64,000 nucleotides of DNA from Ifrita kowaldi. Lineage: Eukaryota > Chordata > Aves > Passeriformes > Cinclosomatidae. Numbering within the stretch: position 1 is the stretch's first letter; the number at the start of each line of letters is the position of its first letter. Made by a program: the position numbers and the translations under genes. Under the pieces are notes generated by a model, which saw only the letters and a list, made by a program, of their open reading frames with translations, made no database searches and was not told the DNA's origin. The DNA lies in assembly GCA_013398055.1 (NCBI GenBank), contig VZRS01006705.1, positions 334,730 to 398,729 of the forward strand. The letters are read 5' to 3'. This document shows positions 12,327 to 24,614 of this stretch, piece by piece.

Positions 12327-15300
12327 CCCATTTGTTGTTTAGTTTTGTTAAAGGAGGAGAATATATAAACATGGACTATTATTTTAGTCCTTGAGGTTTT
12401 TCCCTGATACCAATTCATTGCATTTTCCAATGAAATAAACACTTCTATGGTATGAAATAAATTACTTAGAAAATGGATTGGGAGTCTTTATGGCTACTGC
12501 AACCAGTATTGTGAGCAATGCTACGTGACTTATTAAAGCTGATGTTTATAACAGCTCAGCTTTTGTGATTTGCTGTGAGTATGCTTTTTCTGTGAACACT
12601 GAAAGGATATGAAACTCCAGGTGGTTGACTGTAATTTCATACTTGGTGAAGAATGGTTCTCTTTTAGAGTAATCTATAAGTAAAAGTGTTCCCTGTCTGA
12701 TTCTGTTTTTCTTTCTCCAGAAATGGAATTCACTTGAGTGAATAGTAGAAATAAAACATGTGACACATTATTAGGTTGTAACTCATTGCAAAGTAATAGA
12801 TAATTGAATGGCAGCTGTGAAAATCTGAAACATGGTTTGAATGTGTCAGGAGGGGAGGGAGATGAAGTAAATCCAAAGGATGCATCTGCCACTCCCTCAT
12901 ACTCTGCTAAAAATTTGCTTATGAGATCCAAGGATTTGGGGTACAGCTGGTCTTACAGTATAATGAAGTACTGCCTTTTCCTTGCGTGAGCATGTGACAG
13001 TTTAGGATATTGTGAATTCATTAGTGTATTTACCTAAACATACTATGTTGTTAGTGTTATCCCATTGCAATTGTCTTTATTTCTGTTCAATTTTTGATCA
13101 TTCCCTCATTAAAATTTCCATTTTCTGTTTCTTTTTCATTCTTTTGAGGCATGTGTGCCATGTGTAGTCTTTAAAAAGAATTACATGCAATTACCAGAGT
13201 ACAAAAGATCTTGCTTACAAAGGAAATGTTTGATTATCAGTGTTTCTAAAGCATGTTTGTAAAATATGTTTTGTTGAAAACTTTGTCAATGCTTAATTAT
13301 TTTTCTTAATTAGTGTCATAATTAGCTCCCTGAGACCAAATAATAACCATCTCCCACCCTAAAATACAGAGATTTTGTGAATGGAAACTTTTGAGATAGT
13401 TTGTTCTTCAGAGCTTTTCTTTCAAGTCCACTTGCAAGTACAGTGGATGTGGTACCTCACGTTTCTTTTTTGCAGTAGGCCCTTCCAACCTGTCCTGCTA
13501 CGGTGACTGGAAAAGAGCTGTTCTAAACCCAGCCTTACTAGGCTAGATGAACAGGGAGTTTGGTGCTAAAAAATACCAGAATCATGTGAAGTTTGTATAT
13601 GTTTTAATTTAATCTAGAAGTTCTCTGAGATTATTTCAAAATGTATATATAGGTGTGCTTCCTCTGTTTCCCTCATAGAGAAGGGGAAATCTCTATGGAC
13701 ATCTCCCTCCAGCAGAGGCAGCCGTATTTTGGCGATTTGCAGAACTCTTGCCACAATACTCAAGCAGCTGTGAAGGAGGTTTGTAGTTCTAGAAGTCCCA
13801 GAGCTCTCCCCACCTGCAACATCTGCTTTGGCAAACCCTCACTCATATTAAGAAAATCTACATTTTCTGTTAGTATATAAGTGCTGTATTTGTTTTACTA
13901 AGATAGTCATAAGATGCTTTTCTGTAGTGTTTCTAGTGAAAGCAGGTTGCTGGCAGCTGAATTGGTTTTAAATAGTTATTTGAACTTTACTTTTAAAAAA
14001 TGCAAATCTGCCTATAGGTGCAGAAGGGAAGTAGGGGTTGTTTTTCTAGTGTATATGTTCTGCCTCGCATCCCACTGCTTTCTAAAAGTTCCAGTTAGCG
14101 CGATGAACTTCTTGAAAGAAAACATGAATGTTTGTACAGGAAAATCAGCATTTACAGTAGGTGAAGGTTATATTGAGGATATAGTTGACATATCTGGAGA
14201 CACCTTGGAATTTCTCAGATGATAACTGTGGATTGAAATGCTGTTGCAATTATGGAATATCACATACTATCAGGATTCAAAAACAGCATCATCATCTGTG
14301 TTGCAATACCAGAAGTAGTCTTTGTCTATAGTTTAATATTATACTAAGTTTGAAGAAACCAGATAGGGTACAAATGAGTTTTCTGAAAACAGTGGGTTTA
14401 TCTGTGGGGAAGTTTTTTGAATAATTATCAGTTGGCTTTCAGATTTTAATATTTTCATTAATGAAAATAAATGCATTTAAGTAGTGATTACATGTAACTG
14501 GGTTTTAATTTCCCAAAAGCGGTGGTGTGAGTCTTTTAAGTGCAAGTCCCTCTCCCTCTCATATGTGTACTACATGTGTCTATATAAAGAAGGGAAGCTG
14601 AAGATGGAAATTGGTTGACTAGACCATCTCTCCTATTTCAAATTTGCCTGACTGATAGAATTCTGGTTGGATCTGTTTGTTTTCAGGAGCAGCTGCTCAA
14701 TACTCTAAATACTGTGTAGGAGCTTGTAAAGATTTGTGCGATGCTGTGGGGAGCTACCACCTGATACAGGGTTTTGTCATCAGTGTCAGCGCTCTAAAAT
14801 GTGATTTTCACCGTTTTTCTGTTTCCTGTTCCTTGCAAAAAACCTGTCACCTGCTGGCCTTCCTTCTATTCACCTCCACCCTCCACACACTTTAATTATT
14901 CTTCATGCCTCTGTACATGGCGTACCCATCTGTTGTGAATTCTGCAATTAATTCTTAATTAAATGGGATTAAATACTGTGTCTTCAAGGAACACTGGAGC
15001 ATATTTCCATTACAAAAATTGGAGGAAATAAAAATCTGAAGGCATCGACAAAGGCTGTTCTACTGGAATTGAACATTGAGGTGCTTTTCTTAGCAAATGC
15101 CATGTAAGAGTTTTGGGTGGAATTTTTGAGTTTGCTGCCTCTTATTAGTAACAAACAATAAAATTGTCTTTGCCTCTGAACTATATTTGACTCTTGCTGG
15201 CAAAACCTTCAACCTCTGGAACTCTGATTGAACTGTGTCTCGTCATTCCTAAGATAATATTCATTCTTAGCCTCTTGTATTATGAAAGTAACTTGACCTC

Positions 15301-15426
15301 TTTTTCCCATAACAGTGTCTTTATATGACACATATAGGAACAGTAGGAAGCATATCCTAGGTATAGTGGGAGAGGTTGGGAACACAGCCAGTGCTCAGAA
15401 CTGACTTTGTGGTGTTGCTTTTTATT

Positions 15427-15447
15427 TGTGTATGTGTGTGTGTGTGT
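15427..15447. repeat. (TG)n dinucleotide tract
   Basis: Imperfect TG microsatellite with one TA interruption, in intron 2. No linked feature. Confidence 0.9.
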
Positions 15448-18192
15448 TAGTTTTTAGCTGTGTTCTCCATGGAGTTGTCTCTAATGCAGTGTGAAGCTTT
15501 CTTGGCTTTAATACCAGGAGTCTGGTGAACAAAAAACAGTTGTCTGTTTTCCAAAGAAGTGCTGATCCTCAAGAACAGCGAGTGTAGCAGTCTAAGCATC
15601 ATGAGATTAAAGAAGCTTTTGCATCTCTGACTATTCAGGTTAGGCAGTGGCAGTATTAAGTTCCTGAAATTATAGAGGCTAAAATTCTTAGTCTAATTTG
15701 ACTTTGCTATTGTACAGTAAAATTCACTGATGATTTGTCTTCCGAAAGTAAAGGCAGTAAAGCTTCTGTGTGATCTATGAAGGAAGAGTGACTAAAGGCA
15801 TTGCACAGTTTTTAATCAGTAGATTTGATAGTCATCAGATAAATCTGACATGACTATTTGGGCTTACACCTATACCACAAATTAATAAGAGAAGAAAAAA
15901 GGAGATTACTCATTTTCCTGTAGAGCTATTGGACTTCTGTAGGCAGTTCTGCATATTTGCTAATATGGTTCTAAGCAGGAGATTTTAGGAGTGGCTTAAA
16001 AAACAAACCTCTGACTGGAATTTTGGGATATAAAGTAGTGGGTTTGGAGAGAGGTCCTGATGGGTTTGGGTTTTCGTGGGTTTTTTTAAAGTCTTTGGAT
16101 AGAATAACCATCCATCTCCTGACTTCAAGGATTAAGGTGATAAACACTCATGGTTTTGTTTCATTGTGACCCCTTCAGCTGTCACAGAACATAATTTTGG
16201 ATAAGATCTTACCAGAGCCCAAGTAATTTAAAACTGCTTCTCTTGGGAATGCTTTCAAGTGATGGTTTTAGAAATCTAATTGATGGGAAGATGTTGTTGA
16301 AATCTAGGGTTATCAGAGTCCTCCATATCATTGTGGCTTCAATCTTATAAAGTATCAAAATGGTGGGTTTTTTAAGCTTAAACAAAACAGAAGAAGTCTC
16401 AATTCAACAAAACAGTCCATCACAAATACATTGGTATAAGAGGAAACCTTGCTGTTAAACTCAAGTAGAACTGCATTCTTGAAGGCTTTTTGAATAGTCT
16501 GGGAAGAAGGATCAATTTGCAGAAAAATACATTGTACTATACCTATTGTTATAGACTGAGGCCTTATTCCAAGCAGCAAAACTGAGTGACTTTCCTGGTT
16601 TGTGGTGGTGGTGTTGTTGTTTTGTTTGGATAACCTTTTTTATTTCCTTTTGTGACTGGTAAAGAATTCCGAACACTTATAACTAAGCATCTGGTGCTAA
16701 CAGTGACTTTGAATACTTGGGTGTGTTGTATTAACTGTGAAGGAAACCTTTTCCCAATAGTCACAGGCAATCTGTAAGGTGCATCAAACACTCAACAAAA
16801 GAATGTTCTACTTGTCTCCTACTTGGAATACTTACTTCATAAGGATGTAATGTATCTCAGCTCAAGTTAATCTGCTGCATTTGCTCAAGGAACTTAGCTA
16901 AAATCTGCTGCGAAAGGGAACAAGCTGTATTCAGCTGTGGTTGCTGTGTACTCAGTTCCATCTACCAATTTCCACCCATAAGTCTCAGCACAGCCCCTTT
17001 GAATAGGGCAATATGATTTTAAGCAATACATTTAACGATATTCCTTGGTCCCGGAAACTTTTCAAGTTGATAATTCTTTGATATTTTAGTAGGGAAACCA
17101 TTGTGGGAGATCTTGTGGTATAGCATTAATCATCTTATGAAGACTAAGATGTATCACTGCTCTGAGCATCAGAGCATTAATTCTTGCTTCAGTGGCTTTC
17201 CTATGTAAAATATTGATTACTTAGATTAATATATGCAAACCAGTGTAATATTTTTCCAGGAATAAAGAGGGAGATAGCACATTCATGTATCATGAGATAG
17301 AGTCAGCTTATGAAATTAGTTTTCAACACCAGGTATTATTGTTCTGTTTGTCAATTCCCTGTAAAGAAAGGACAACAAATAATCTTAAAAAGACTTCGTT
17401 ACAAGTAATTCCTTTTCAAGTGTGACTTTTGTGTGGACCACATTAAGGACGAGGATCACATTTCCAAAAAACAAAAGTCTTACGTTCTGGAGAAGACAGA
17501 GGTCATGTGTCAGGGTCAGACATGTATGTAACTTTAAGAGGTTCTGTGTGTTAAGGAAATTCAAGCAGGAGATAATGTCCATAGCCAGGCCATTACTTGG
17601 GGGTTTCTGTTGAAATGAGGTCACACATAGACTCCTACATATACCAAAGTTTTGATTTGCCTTAGGAGTTTTGTTCCTTTGCTGTTTATTCTAAAGAGAA
17701 ACTGCCTCCTTTCAAATGGATGCATATAAGATTTCTGCTTGGTTGCTCAGCCTATTTCAGTTATTGAAGTCTCTTGTGCAGCCCAGTCAGAGCAATCTGG
17801 GGGGAAAAAATGTTAATACTGTCACTTTTTATCATTTCTAGACCAGTAAAATTAAAAACATCTCTAGTGCACTCTAATAGTATAGGAAAAGTACTTAGTA
17901 TTGCTTTTAGGGACATTTACCATTAAATAAGGCTTTTATTTTAATGTTAAAGAAGATTATACTTTCCTTAAGTATTTCCAAATGGCCCATTGTGCTAAAA
18001 GAAAAGATTGTAGGGTATTTGCAGGATCAGAAATTTTTGTGTCTGTTGAAAAGCTAACAATAGTGTAATTTTTATGGTATTACAGAAGTGTCTCAGACTG
18101 TGACCTGTGATACTTTGAAAGAAATTTTTGTTAAATATGAAATGATGTTGCAGAGATATTTTAGAACTTGAAAACGATTTTTTATGTTGCAG

Positions 18193-18226
18193 TTTTTTTT
18201 TGTTTGTTTTTTTTTGTGTGTGTGTG
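18193..18226. repeat. T-rich and (TG)n low-complexity tract
   Basis: Two runs of about nine Ts separated by GTTTG are followed by a short TG repeat. This is intronic low-complexity sequence. Confidence 0.85.
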
Positions 18227-20537
18227 CTTCCTAGAATTGGCCTTATATCTGTTGTGAGCCATAGAAATTTTTTGGAAGTAGACAATAATACCACTATAGC
18301 TGTTAAATTCATCCACAGCCATTCAAACACCCTTACAAGTGGGCACTCCCATTTTGCAGTTCTCACCTACTAAAAAAGTGCAGCTTGGAAAAAAATTATA
18401 TTCTCTTGTTTCTATTGCACTAGGGATTCAATCTTTCATATTCTTAAGTTGATTTTACTGCCAGGGAGGCTGGTGATGCTCACTTTTATTAATAAGCCCT
18501 ACCTGGATGAAATTTAAAAATAAGTAGTATAACCATTAAATCAAAACATATTTCATCTTCGGTTCTATTGTCCGACATGTTGTATTCCCTTTCACATTTG
18601 CATCGTCAGCAGGTTTCACCAAGCATCATTTCTTTTCCGTCATCAATCCTTCAATAAAATGTGAAGTATTATTCCAGCAGAAGAGAACCAACTCAGGGCA
18701 TTCTTCCTGGATGAAGTAAGATACGAACTAATCTTTTTTTGGAACTTGCTTTCCATTCAAGTCTGCACATATCTGATAGTAGTTATATCTAAATTATGTC
18801 TTTCTAGATTGTTTCGCATGGTGCTCTCACAAGATGTTGCAAAAACCTTTCTAAGGCAGAGATAGGACATGAGTTTCTTCCTTTTGATTTGAAAGGGCAG
18901 TTATCTAATTTCTGTAGTGATACTGAAAAATATGGTGTATTCTTGCTGAATCAGTGTAGGCTGTTAACTGCATGTGGCTTTTAATTGTATCTCTCTTAGA
19001 TTCTAGGTGCACATAAGCAGTTTGCTTATGTTTTCTAGTATTTTTGTGGAAACTTCATTTAAGTTAATTGATCTGTAGTTTCGGGGTTGCTTCTTGTTGA
19101 GGAAGCTACATGCAGGCACAAATTTGACTGTAGTAAATGTAGCTCACTGAATATAAATAGTCTGAAGTTAGTGCATATGGTTTCCATAACTTGCAAGTGC
19201 TAATAGGAAAAGAGACTGTAGAGCCAGCACCTGAGAGAAATGGCTCTCTGAACTGTTTTGAGTATGTGAGTGAGAATTTACACTGTTCCATTTGCCATGA
19301 TCCCTCTTGTGCAGTGTGACAGATAGAGCTGCAGGAGTTACCATGTTGTTTCTAATAAGGTAGGATCAGAATTTTTTAAAATTTTCTGGCCTACCCATCT
19401 TTCTGCTTTTGGCTGTGTGTATAGCCCAGTAAATGTGGGTTTTGTTTCAATATGTTGTCAGTGATGTTATTAGAGCCCTACCAGTGATCTGATATATAAG
19501 TCTAGGCAAGTTATTTTACCTTTGTCTACCTTCTTATCACTGTTTTTCTTAGAGTTGACCAGTATGGCTTTGATCTTTAGGTGGCCTGCAACAGTTGTGC
19601 TGGGACTGTGAACAATTCTCAATTATATTAGGCTGGCGAGAAGATTTCAGGTAGAAGATTATCAATATCCCTAGAAACATAAAGCAATGAACAGTATTTT
19701 TGCTCCTGGGGCTTGTCATATGCCCAGCAGCCCACAGCAGAGAGACCATTCCTGCCAGTGAAACAATGTATATCCGTATTTCTCCTTTTGCAGCTGAGAT
19801 TTTGAGATTTGTTATTTGCAAATTTTGGTCTGTGACTTAAAAGCTGTGAAAAAGTTGATCATCTCTGGCCTAGGCACTAAACGGTTTTCCAGTGGCTTTT
19901 CTATTCATGAAATGCTCACCACCATGAGGCCCAGTGCTCCACATAAACAGGAGAGTCACAGACCAAGAACATACGTGCTCAGTTTTTACAGCCTCAGACA
20001 GCTGATTGTGAAACTTGCCCGCTTGAAGACTACTGTGAAACTTTTCCACAAGGAAAACATTAATGTTATAATAGGTAAAAAATTAATAAATGTTGGTGGC
20101 TTAAAATTAAGATTGATCCCAGTTATATGGGTGGCAGGGATAGGGAGCAGGTAACCATGTTACTGCGACATACAAAGTTGTGACTTGCAAAATTGTATAC
20201 AAAGCAGAGAACTTGATGGCATTGACTGACTAATTGATAGCATTCTGATTACACACTCAGACCAGAGCATTTTGCATGTATGTTTTCTTTATAAAATGGG
20301 AGAGAGTTGGCACAAATCCTGACATTTGTTATGCTATTATGGGAACTTCTGATCAAAAGAGATTGGGCCCCTGCATCTTTCCCAGTTTTTCTTCTTTCTC
20401 AGAATCATAAGGAAGAGTATTTCTAGTAGTCACAATATCTTTACTATTAGTCATTTGTATCCTGTAGTATAATGTTAGTGTTTGCTACCATCTGTAACTG
20501 CTTAGCACATTCTTTCTTCTCTTATCTTCATTTTTAG

Positions 20538-20614
20538 CTGTACATCCTTGACCCCTGGACCCAGCTGTGATCGTTTTAAACTACATATCCCTTATGCGGG
20601 AGAAACCCTCAAAT
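20538..20614 (+). CDS. BABAM2: BABAM2 exon 3 (residues 43-69)
   Basis: A 77-base exon between acceptor TTTTTAG and donor AAAT|GTAAGT. Its first base completes Gly43, then 25 codons follow (CTSLTPGP, then a Cys, DRFKLHIPYAGETLK), and its last base starts Trp69. The sequence is strongly conserved with mammalian BABAM2. The region lies in the first UEV-like domain, an E2-like fold without a catalytic cysteine that serves scaffolding in the BRCA1-A and BRISC complexes. Because 77 is not a multiple of three, skipping this exon would shift the frame. Confidence 0.97.
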
Positions 20615-21097
20615 GTAAGTTAAAAAATCTTGCAGCTACATCTTGGCTTTTCTTTCAGTGTTTGTGTCTCGCTAATTTTCCAGTGTGTCTGTCTAACTTT
20701 ATGAGTTTTGAGATAGATGTGTTTGGTATTTTCTCTTAAAGCTTCAGTTCCAAGAACACGCAACTATCAAGAATATATAATATTCAAGATGAGTTTGAAG
20801 GCTTCTGTGAGACTACGGTTTTGAAAAATGAGTTCTAAAAGCCAAAAGTCACAACCTACCCCCCCTGGTGCTTCTAATAAAATGTTATGACTTAGACAAT
20901 CTCATGACCATTTTTAGATTCATTTATTGGTTGTATATGTTTTGTGTTGTTTCCTTCTGTCTCTTTTAGGAATAATTCTTTATGAAGCTCCAATAAAAGA
21001 TGTCGGTCGGCTGTTTTATTAAGTATCTTTAAACAATGACTGGTATAATTGACCAGATTAGAGGAATGTGAATTTAAATTTTCTGATTTAGTGGTAC

Positions 21098-21131
21098 TGT
21101 TAAATCATCTTTATGCTTAGAGGACCTGTAG
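21098..21131 (+). repeat. 34-bp sequence copied again 1.4 kb downstream
   Basis: This 34-bp stretch, with core TTTATGCTTAGAGGACCT, recurs without mismatch at 22541-22574, and its first 30 bases recur at 22577-22606. The flanks of this copy are unrelated to those of the other two. It looks like the source of a short templated insertion. Confidence 0.95.
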
Positions 21132-21363
21132 ACAGCTAGTTCATTTGCCCACTTTTAGTATGTGTTCTGTTTGTCTTAGTTTGTGTTTTGTTTCAAAGGA
21201 TTAGAATAAAATTTGCTTTCGTATATTTTTAGAAGGTAACATTTTTTAAACACTTGAGCTACTGAAAAATGGTGGTGTTGTTTTTTATCTCTAACAAGTG
21301 AAAAATGAGAGAGGATGAAGAATTTACAGATAAAGTAAAGTTCAAAGCTTGGCATTTACAGAT

Positions 21364-21880
21364 TTAGAGCAACTCTGGTAAAGCCGCACCTAGAGTACTA
21401 TGTCCAGTTCTGGTCTGTCTGTTACCGGAGCAATATGAACACATTGGAATGAGTACAGCAGAAGACCACAAAGATGACCAAGAGCTGGAGGATCTGTTGT
21501 ATGAGGAGAGGCCAAAATAGCTGTGTCTTCTTAAGAAGAGAAAGTTCAGGGCAAATCTTAACAATGTTTATAAATACCTGATGGGGATAAATGAAGAAGC
21601 CTGGCTCATCTCAGTGGCGGTCACTGAAGGAAAATGGTCACAAATTGAAATGTAGAAAATTCCATTCAAATGCAATAAAAATTATTTTGCAAGGATGGTC
21701 AAAAAGTGGAACAGATTGTGCTGAGAGCTGGGGTAGTTTGTGTATCTCCATCCTTGGAGCTATTCAGAACCCAGCTGGACGTGACCCGTTGCAATCTGCT
21801 CTGTCCACCGTGCTCTGAGCTGAGGGATTAGACTAGGCAGTCTCCAGTGGTGCTGCCCAGCCTTAGCTATCCTGGGAGTC
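21364..21880 (+). mobile_element. CR1 LINE, old 5'-truncated copy, sense
   Basis: A degraded translation on the + strand still follows the C-terminal part of the CR1 reverse-transcriptase ORF: the LVKPHLEYYVQFW segment at the start, NVYKYL further on, then a GHKLK-like block and a KWNR-like block, with stops and frame changes between. The 3' part keeps the CR1 motif around CTCCATCCTTGGAG (near 21747-21760) and a terminal block ending near 21880. Multiple stops show an inactive, older insertion than the one at 57379. Confidence 0.85.
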
Positions 21881-22537
21881 TGTGAAAGTATGCTTTCTGG
21901 AGGAGCAGGGGCTTGGTGTGAACAGAAATGGTAAGCATTTAAAACACTCCTTTGATAGTATCCATTTAGTTCATCATACACATGCTGTAGCTCTCCAAGA
22001 CATTTTAAATATTAAGAATGTTATTGTATTCCTTCTGCAATTTTGGGGGGTTTTTGGGCTTTTTTTACATTATGTCATGCACTGGAAGTCCTTATCCTTT
22101 ATGACCAGACATCAACACAATTAAACTCCTTATATTCTCTAAATACCTTAAAGCTTCCATTTGGCACTTGTAAGGAACGTTGTCTTTCCCAGAAGTTGAT
22201 CTGGAAGCTTACCTCATGTGTTCAAGAGAGGAGCCAGGCTCATGTATCAGCCTACTATGGCTATTTTGACTTTTCTAAATATATGAAATTATGGCTCAAG
22301 AGGCTTACTAATTGTTCTTTCTCACAAAATAAAATTGGAAGATTTAAGTCCTAGATAGCAATTATTTTAAGAAGAAAGAAGTGGCTCTGCATTTGTTCAG
22401 AATTCTTGTAAATCATGGCTGTATTATATGAAGCTGACTGCCCTCCCAGGCAGAACTCCTATTTGAAGAATTGTTATAATGTGTAGTAAACTCAGCCTGT
22501 TGAGTCTTGGTGTGTCCTGCAATGTGTAGTACAATGC

Positions 22538-22609
22538 GTTTGTTAAATCATCTTTATGCTTAGAGGACCTGTAGTTTGTTAAATCATCTTTATGCTTAGA
22601 GGACCTTGA
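22538..22609 (+). repeat. 36-bp tandem duplication (two units)
   Basis: Two units with a 36-base period start at 22538 and 22574 and match over 33 bases (GTTTGTTAAATC through CTTAGAGGACCT). The core is also present at 21098-21131. Just upstream, AATGTGTAGTA is also duplicated (about 22478 and 22521), so the whole segment seems patched from nearby sequence. Read on the minus strand the repeat gives a duplicated RSSKHKDDLTN peptide, which is a by-product. Confidence 0.95.
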
Positions 22610-24100
22610 CAACTATGATCAAGATGCAGTCAAAATAAGCTTCACTGCATGACATGCTTTATAGAGTGGTATCATGTTCTATGGGACCATCTTCTCTTAT
22701 ACAGGTCCATGTTTGTACATTCTGAGAGATGTCCTATTTCAAGTAGAGGCTAAAGTTGTTCCTGATCCATAAAGGGAAATGGATAGGCTAAAATGCCTAT
22801 ATGCATAAAGACTATATTCGTATATTAAATGACTGTAGTCCAGTTCAAGTATCTGGAAATATGATTATGGAATATGCATTACATTTCAGTATCAAGAAAT
22901 CTGGGGTTTTTTTCTCCAGTGTTCTTATATTTTTTATATCACATATGCAGTTAAACAAACAAACTACAGTGCTACTGCTCTCTTCAGCTTTGTAAAGCCC
23001 AAACCACACATTTTAACCATGTTATATATTTTACCCAACACAGCTGAAAATGGTGTAAACAAGTGTATCTTTTTCAGAGGTATCTAATAATAGCTGTGAA
23101 TTCAAGTTCTAATAATGCTCTGCATTTCAGTGTTACGTGTTTGAAAATGCTGTGAATCATTAAGTCTCACAGCATGTGGAATAAATAGTGATGTGAGCAG
23201 ATTCAAGAAAGCTGTAATAATTTTGTGTTTAGATCTGTAATGATGGCAGGGGAAGACAGCCGCAGTGTGCAAACGGAGATGTTTAGATACTTTGTTGTAG
23301 GCTGTTGCTAGATATGTTATCTTTCAAGGGCAGAGTCTTTCTGCAAAGGAAAGTTGCGAAATCTGCCAGAATGAAAAGATTGGCTGAAAGTGTTCAGGAT
23401 CTGTACGGGCCTCAGATGTGGTACCAAGCACAGGCTGAAGTGTGTAGTTCCTTTGTGGTTTGTGTTACATCCTCTTTGCAACAGATTAGGTCTTTGCATC
23501 TCATCAATCATAACCGCTGCCACTGCACAGGCACCCTCGTAGCAATCCCGGTGTGTTGGAAACTGTTGGTGTGCAGCTTTAGGGAAGTGTAACTGCACAG
23601 TGCAGTCCTGTTTTTCAAAACACCAGAAAGTTCACAGCTTCTTGAAAAAGGAGAAAGTGTACTTGCAGGCAACGCTAGCTACCTGTAGTGTAAGAGAATT
23701 GTTTCGTAAACTTGGGTAGGAGCAAACATGTTGTGACTTAAGAATGCCTTGTTGGCTGTTTAGTGGGGTTTTTTAAGATGTTGTTCACCTTACTTTTGCA
23801 TGTATGCAGAGCTGCTGTAATGTTACACTGAACAGTTACTCAGCTCCAGCCAGGGACCTTGGAGATACCCACAGTTTTATATTTTATACAGGAGTAAATA
23901 TTATGCCAATGTTCAAGATAAATAGTTTGTCGTAGTAATTGTCTTCCATCACACTTCAAAAATTTTCCAGTGATGCTTTCAAGGAGGCACTTTTGCTTTA
24001 TTTTCTTCTGTAAGGGAAATAATTTTTTTTCATGGTGGGAATACTTAGAAAACTTGAGCCTAGTCTTGCTAGACTGTCAGCTGAAATCTGAGGCAGCCAT

Positions 24101-24123
24101 ATTGTATTGTATTGTATTGTATT
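24101..24123. repeat. (ATTGT)4 microsatellite
   Basis: Four perfect pentanucleotide units plus a partial one, in intron 3. Expected to be length-polymorphic. Confidence 0.95.
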
Positions 24124-24597
24124 AGTTCATCCAGTACTCAATGTTTTTGCATTGAACTCCATGCTTTTCTCTGTATTTGAGTTTTTCAAAGTTCTTAATT
24201 GGAGTTTTAATTTCAGGAAGCCTGTCTGTAGTACCCTGTAAGAGGTTGAATCTGTGTTCCTAGGACAAAACTTACTTTGTGTGGTTTGCAGAGGTATCCT
24301 TTATTGTTAACTGGACAGCAGTACCTGCTTAGAAAAGTTCAGTATTCTTTGGGAGGAACTGTTTGTGTACTTTGAGGTGAAGTGTTCTGTAACTCTTGCA
24401 GATATTTCAGTCTGGGTTGATAAATCATCAAGGTAGATATCAGCAGAAATTGTCAGGATAAGCAGAGTTATAAGCTGCAATAGTCTTTATAGTTGAAATA
24501 CGACATTAAGAATGAAATTGCAGTTTTGTTCCAGAAAACCTTGGAATATCTTGGGTTTGGCTTTCCGCTTTCATTGCTGCTTGCTAGGGAATCTGAC

Positions 24598-24614
24598 TTT
24601 TTTTTTTTTTTTTT
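24598..24614. repeat. Poly-T run, 17 bases
   Basis: Uninterrupted T17. No retrocopy body or target-site duplication is visible beside it, so it is called low complexity and not a minus-strand poly-A tail. Confidence 0.95.

Larger units (their letters stand above)
3344..20537 (+). other. BABAM2: BABAM2 intron 2 (17.2 kb)
   Basis: AT-rich intron from GTGAGT to TTTTTAG. It contains short tandem repeats (3450-3477, 5234-5260), a hydrophilic 75-codon open frame at 5725-5952, a possible old DNA-transposon end at 5441, a 10-N gap at 10948-10957, a CR1 terminus interrupted by an N near 12306-12326, a TG tract at 15427-15447 and a T/TG tract near 18193. No other gene, tRNA or structured RNA is recognised on either strand. 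The remaining open frames, such as 18366-17995 on the minus strand, look like random intron frames. Confidence 0.9.

Noticed and set aside
13475..13492. GGCCCTTCCAACCTG as a CR1 3' fragment
   Set aside because: Only about 15 bases match, and neither side extends into CR1 sequence.
17995..18366. 123-codon minus-strand frame
   Set aside because: It reads through poly-T and TG low-complexity sequence (Lys- and Gln-rich), and no family is recognised.
22424..22612. Minus-strand frame with duplicated RSSKHKDDLTN peptide
   Set aside because: The repeat peptide is just the translation of the 36-bp tandem DNA repeat, with no other sign of coding.
24598..24614. T17 run as the tail of a minus-strand processed pseudogene
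   Set aside because: The adjoining sequence shows no coding-like body or flanking direct repeats.
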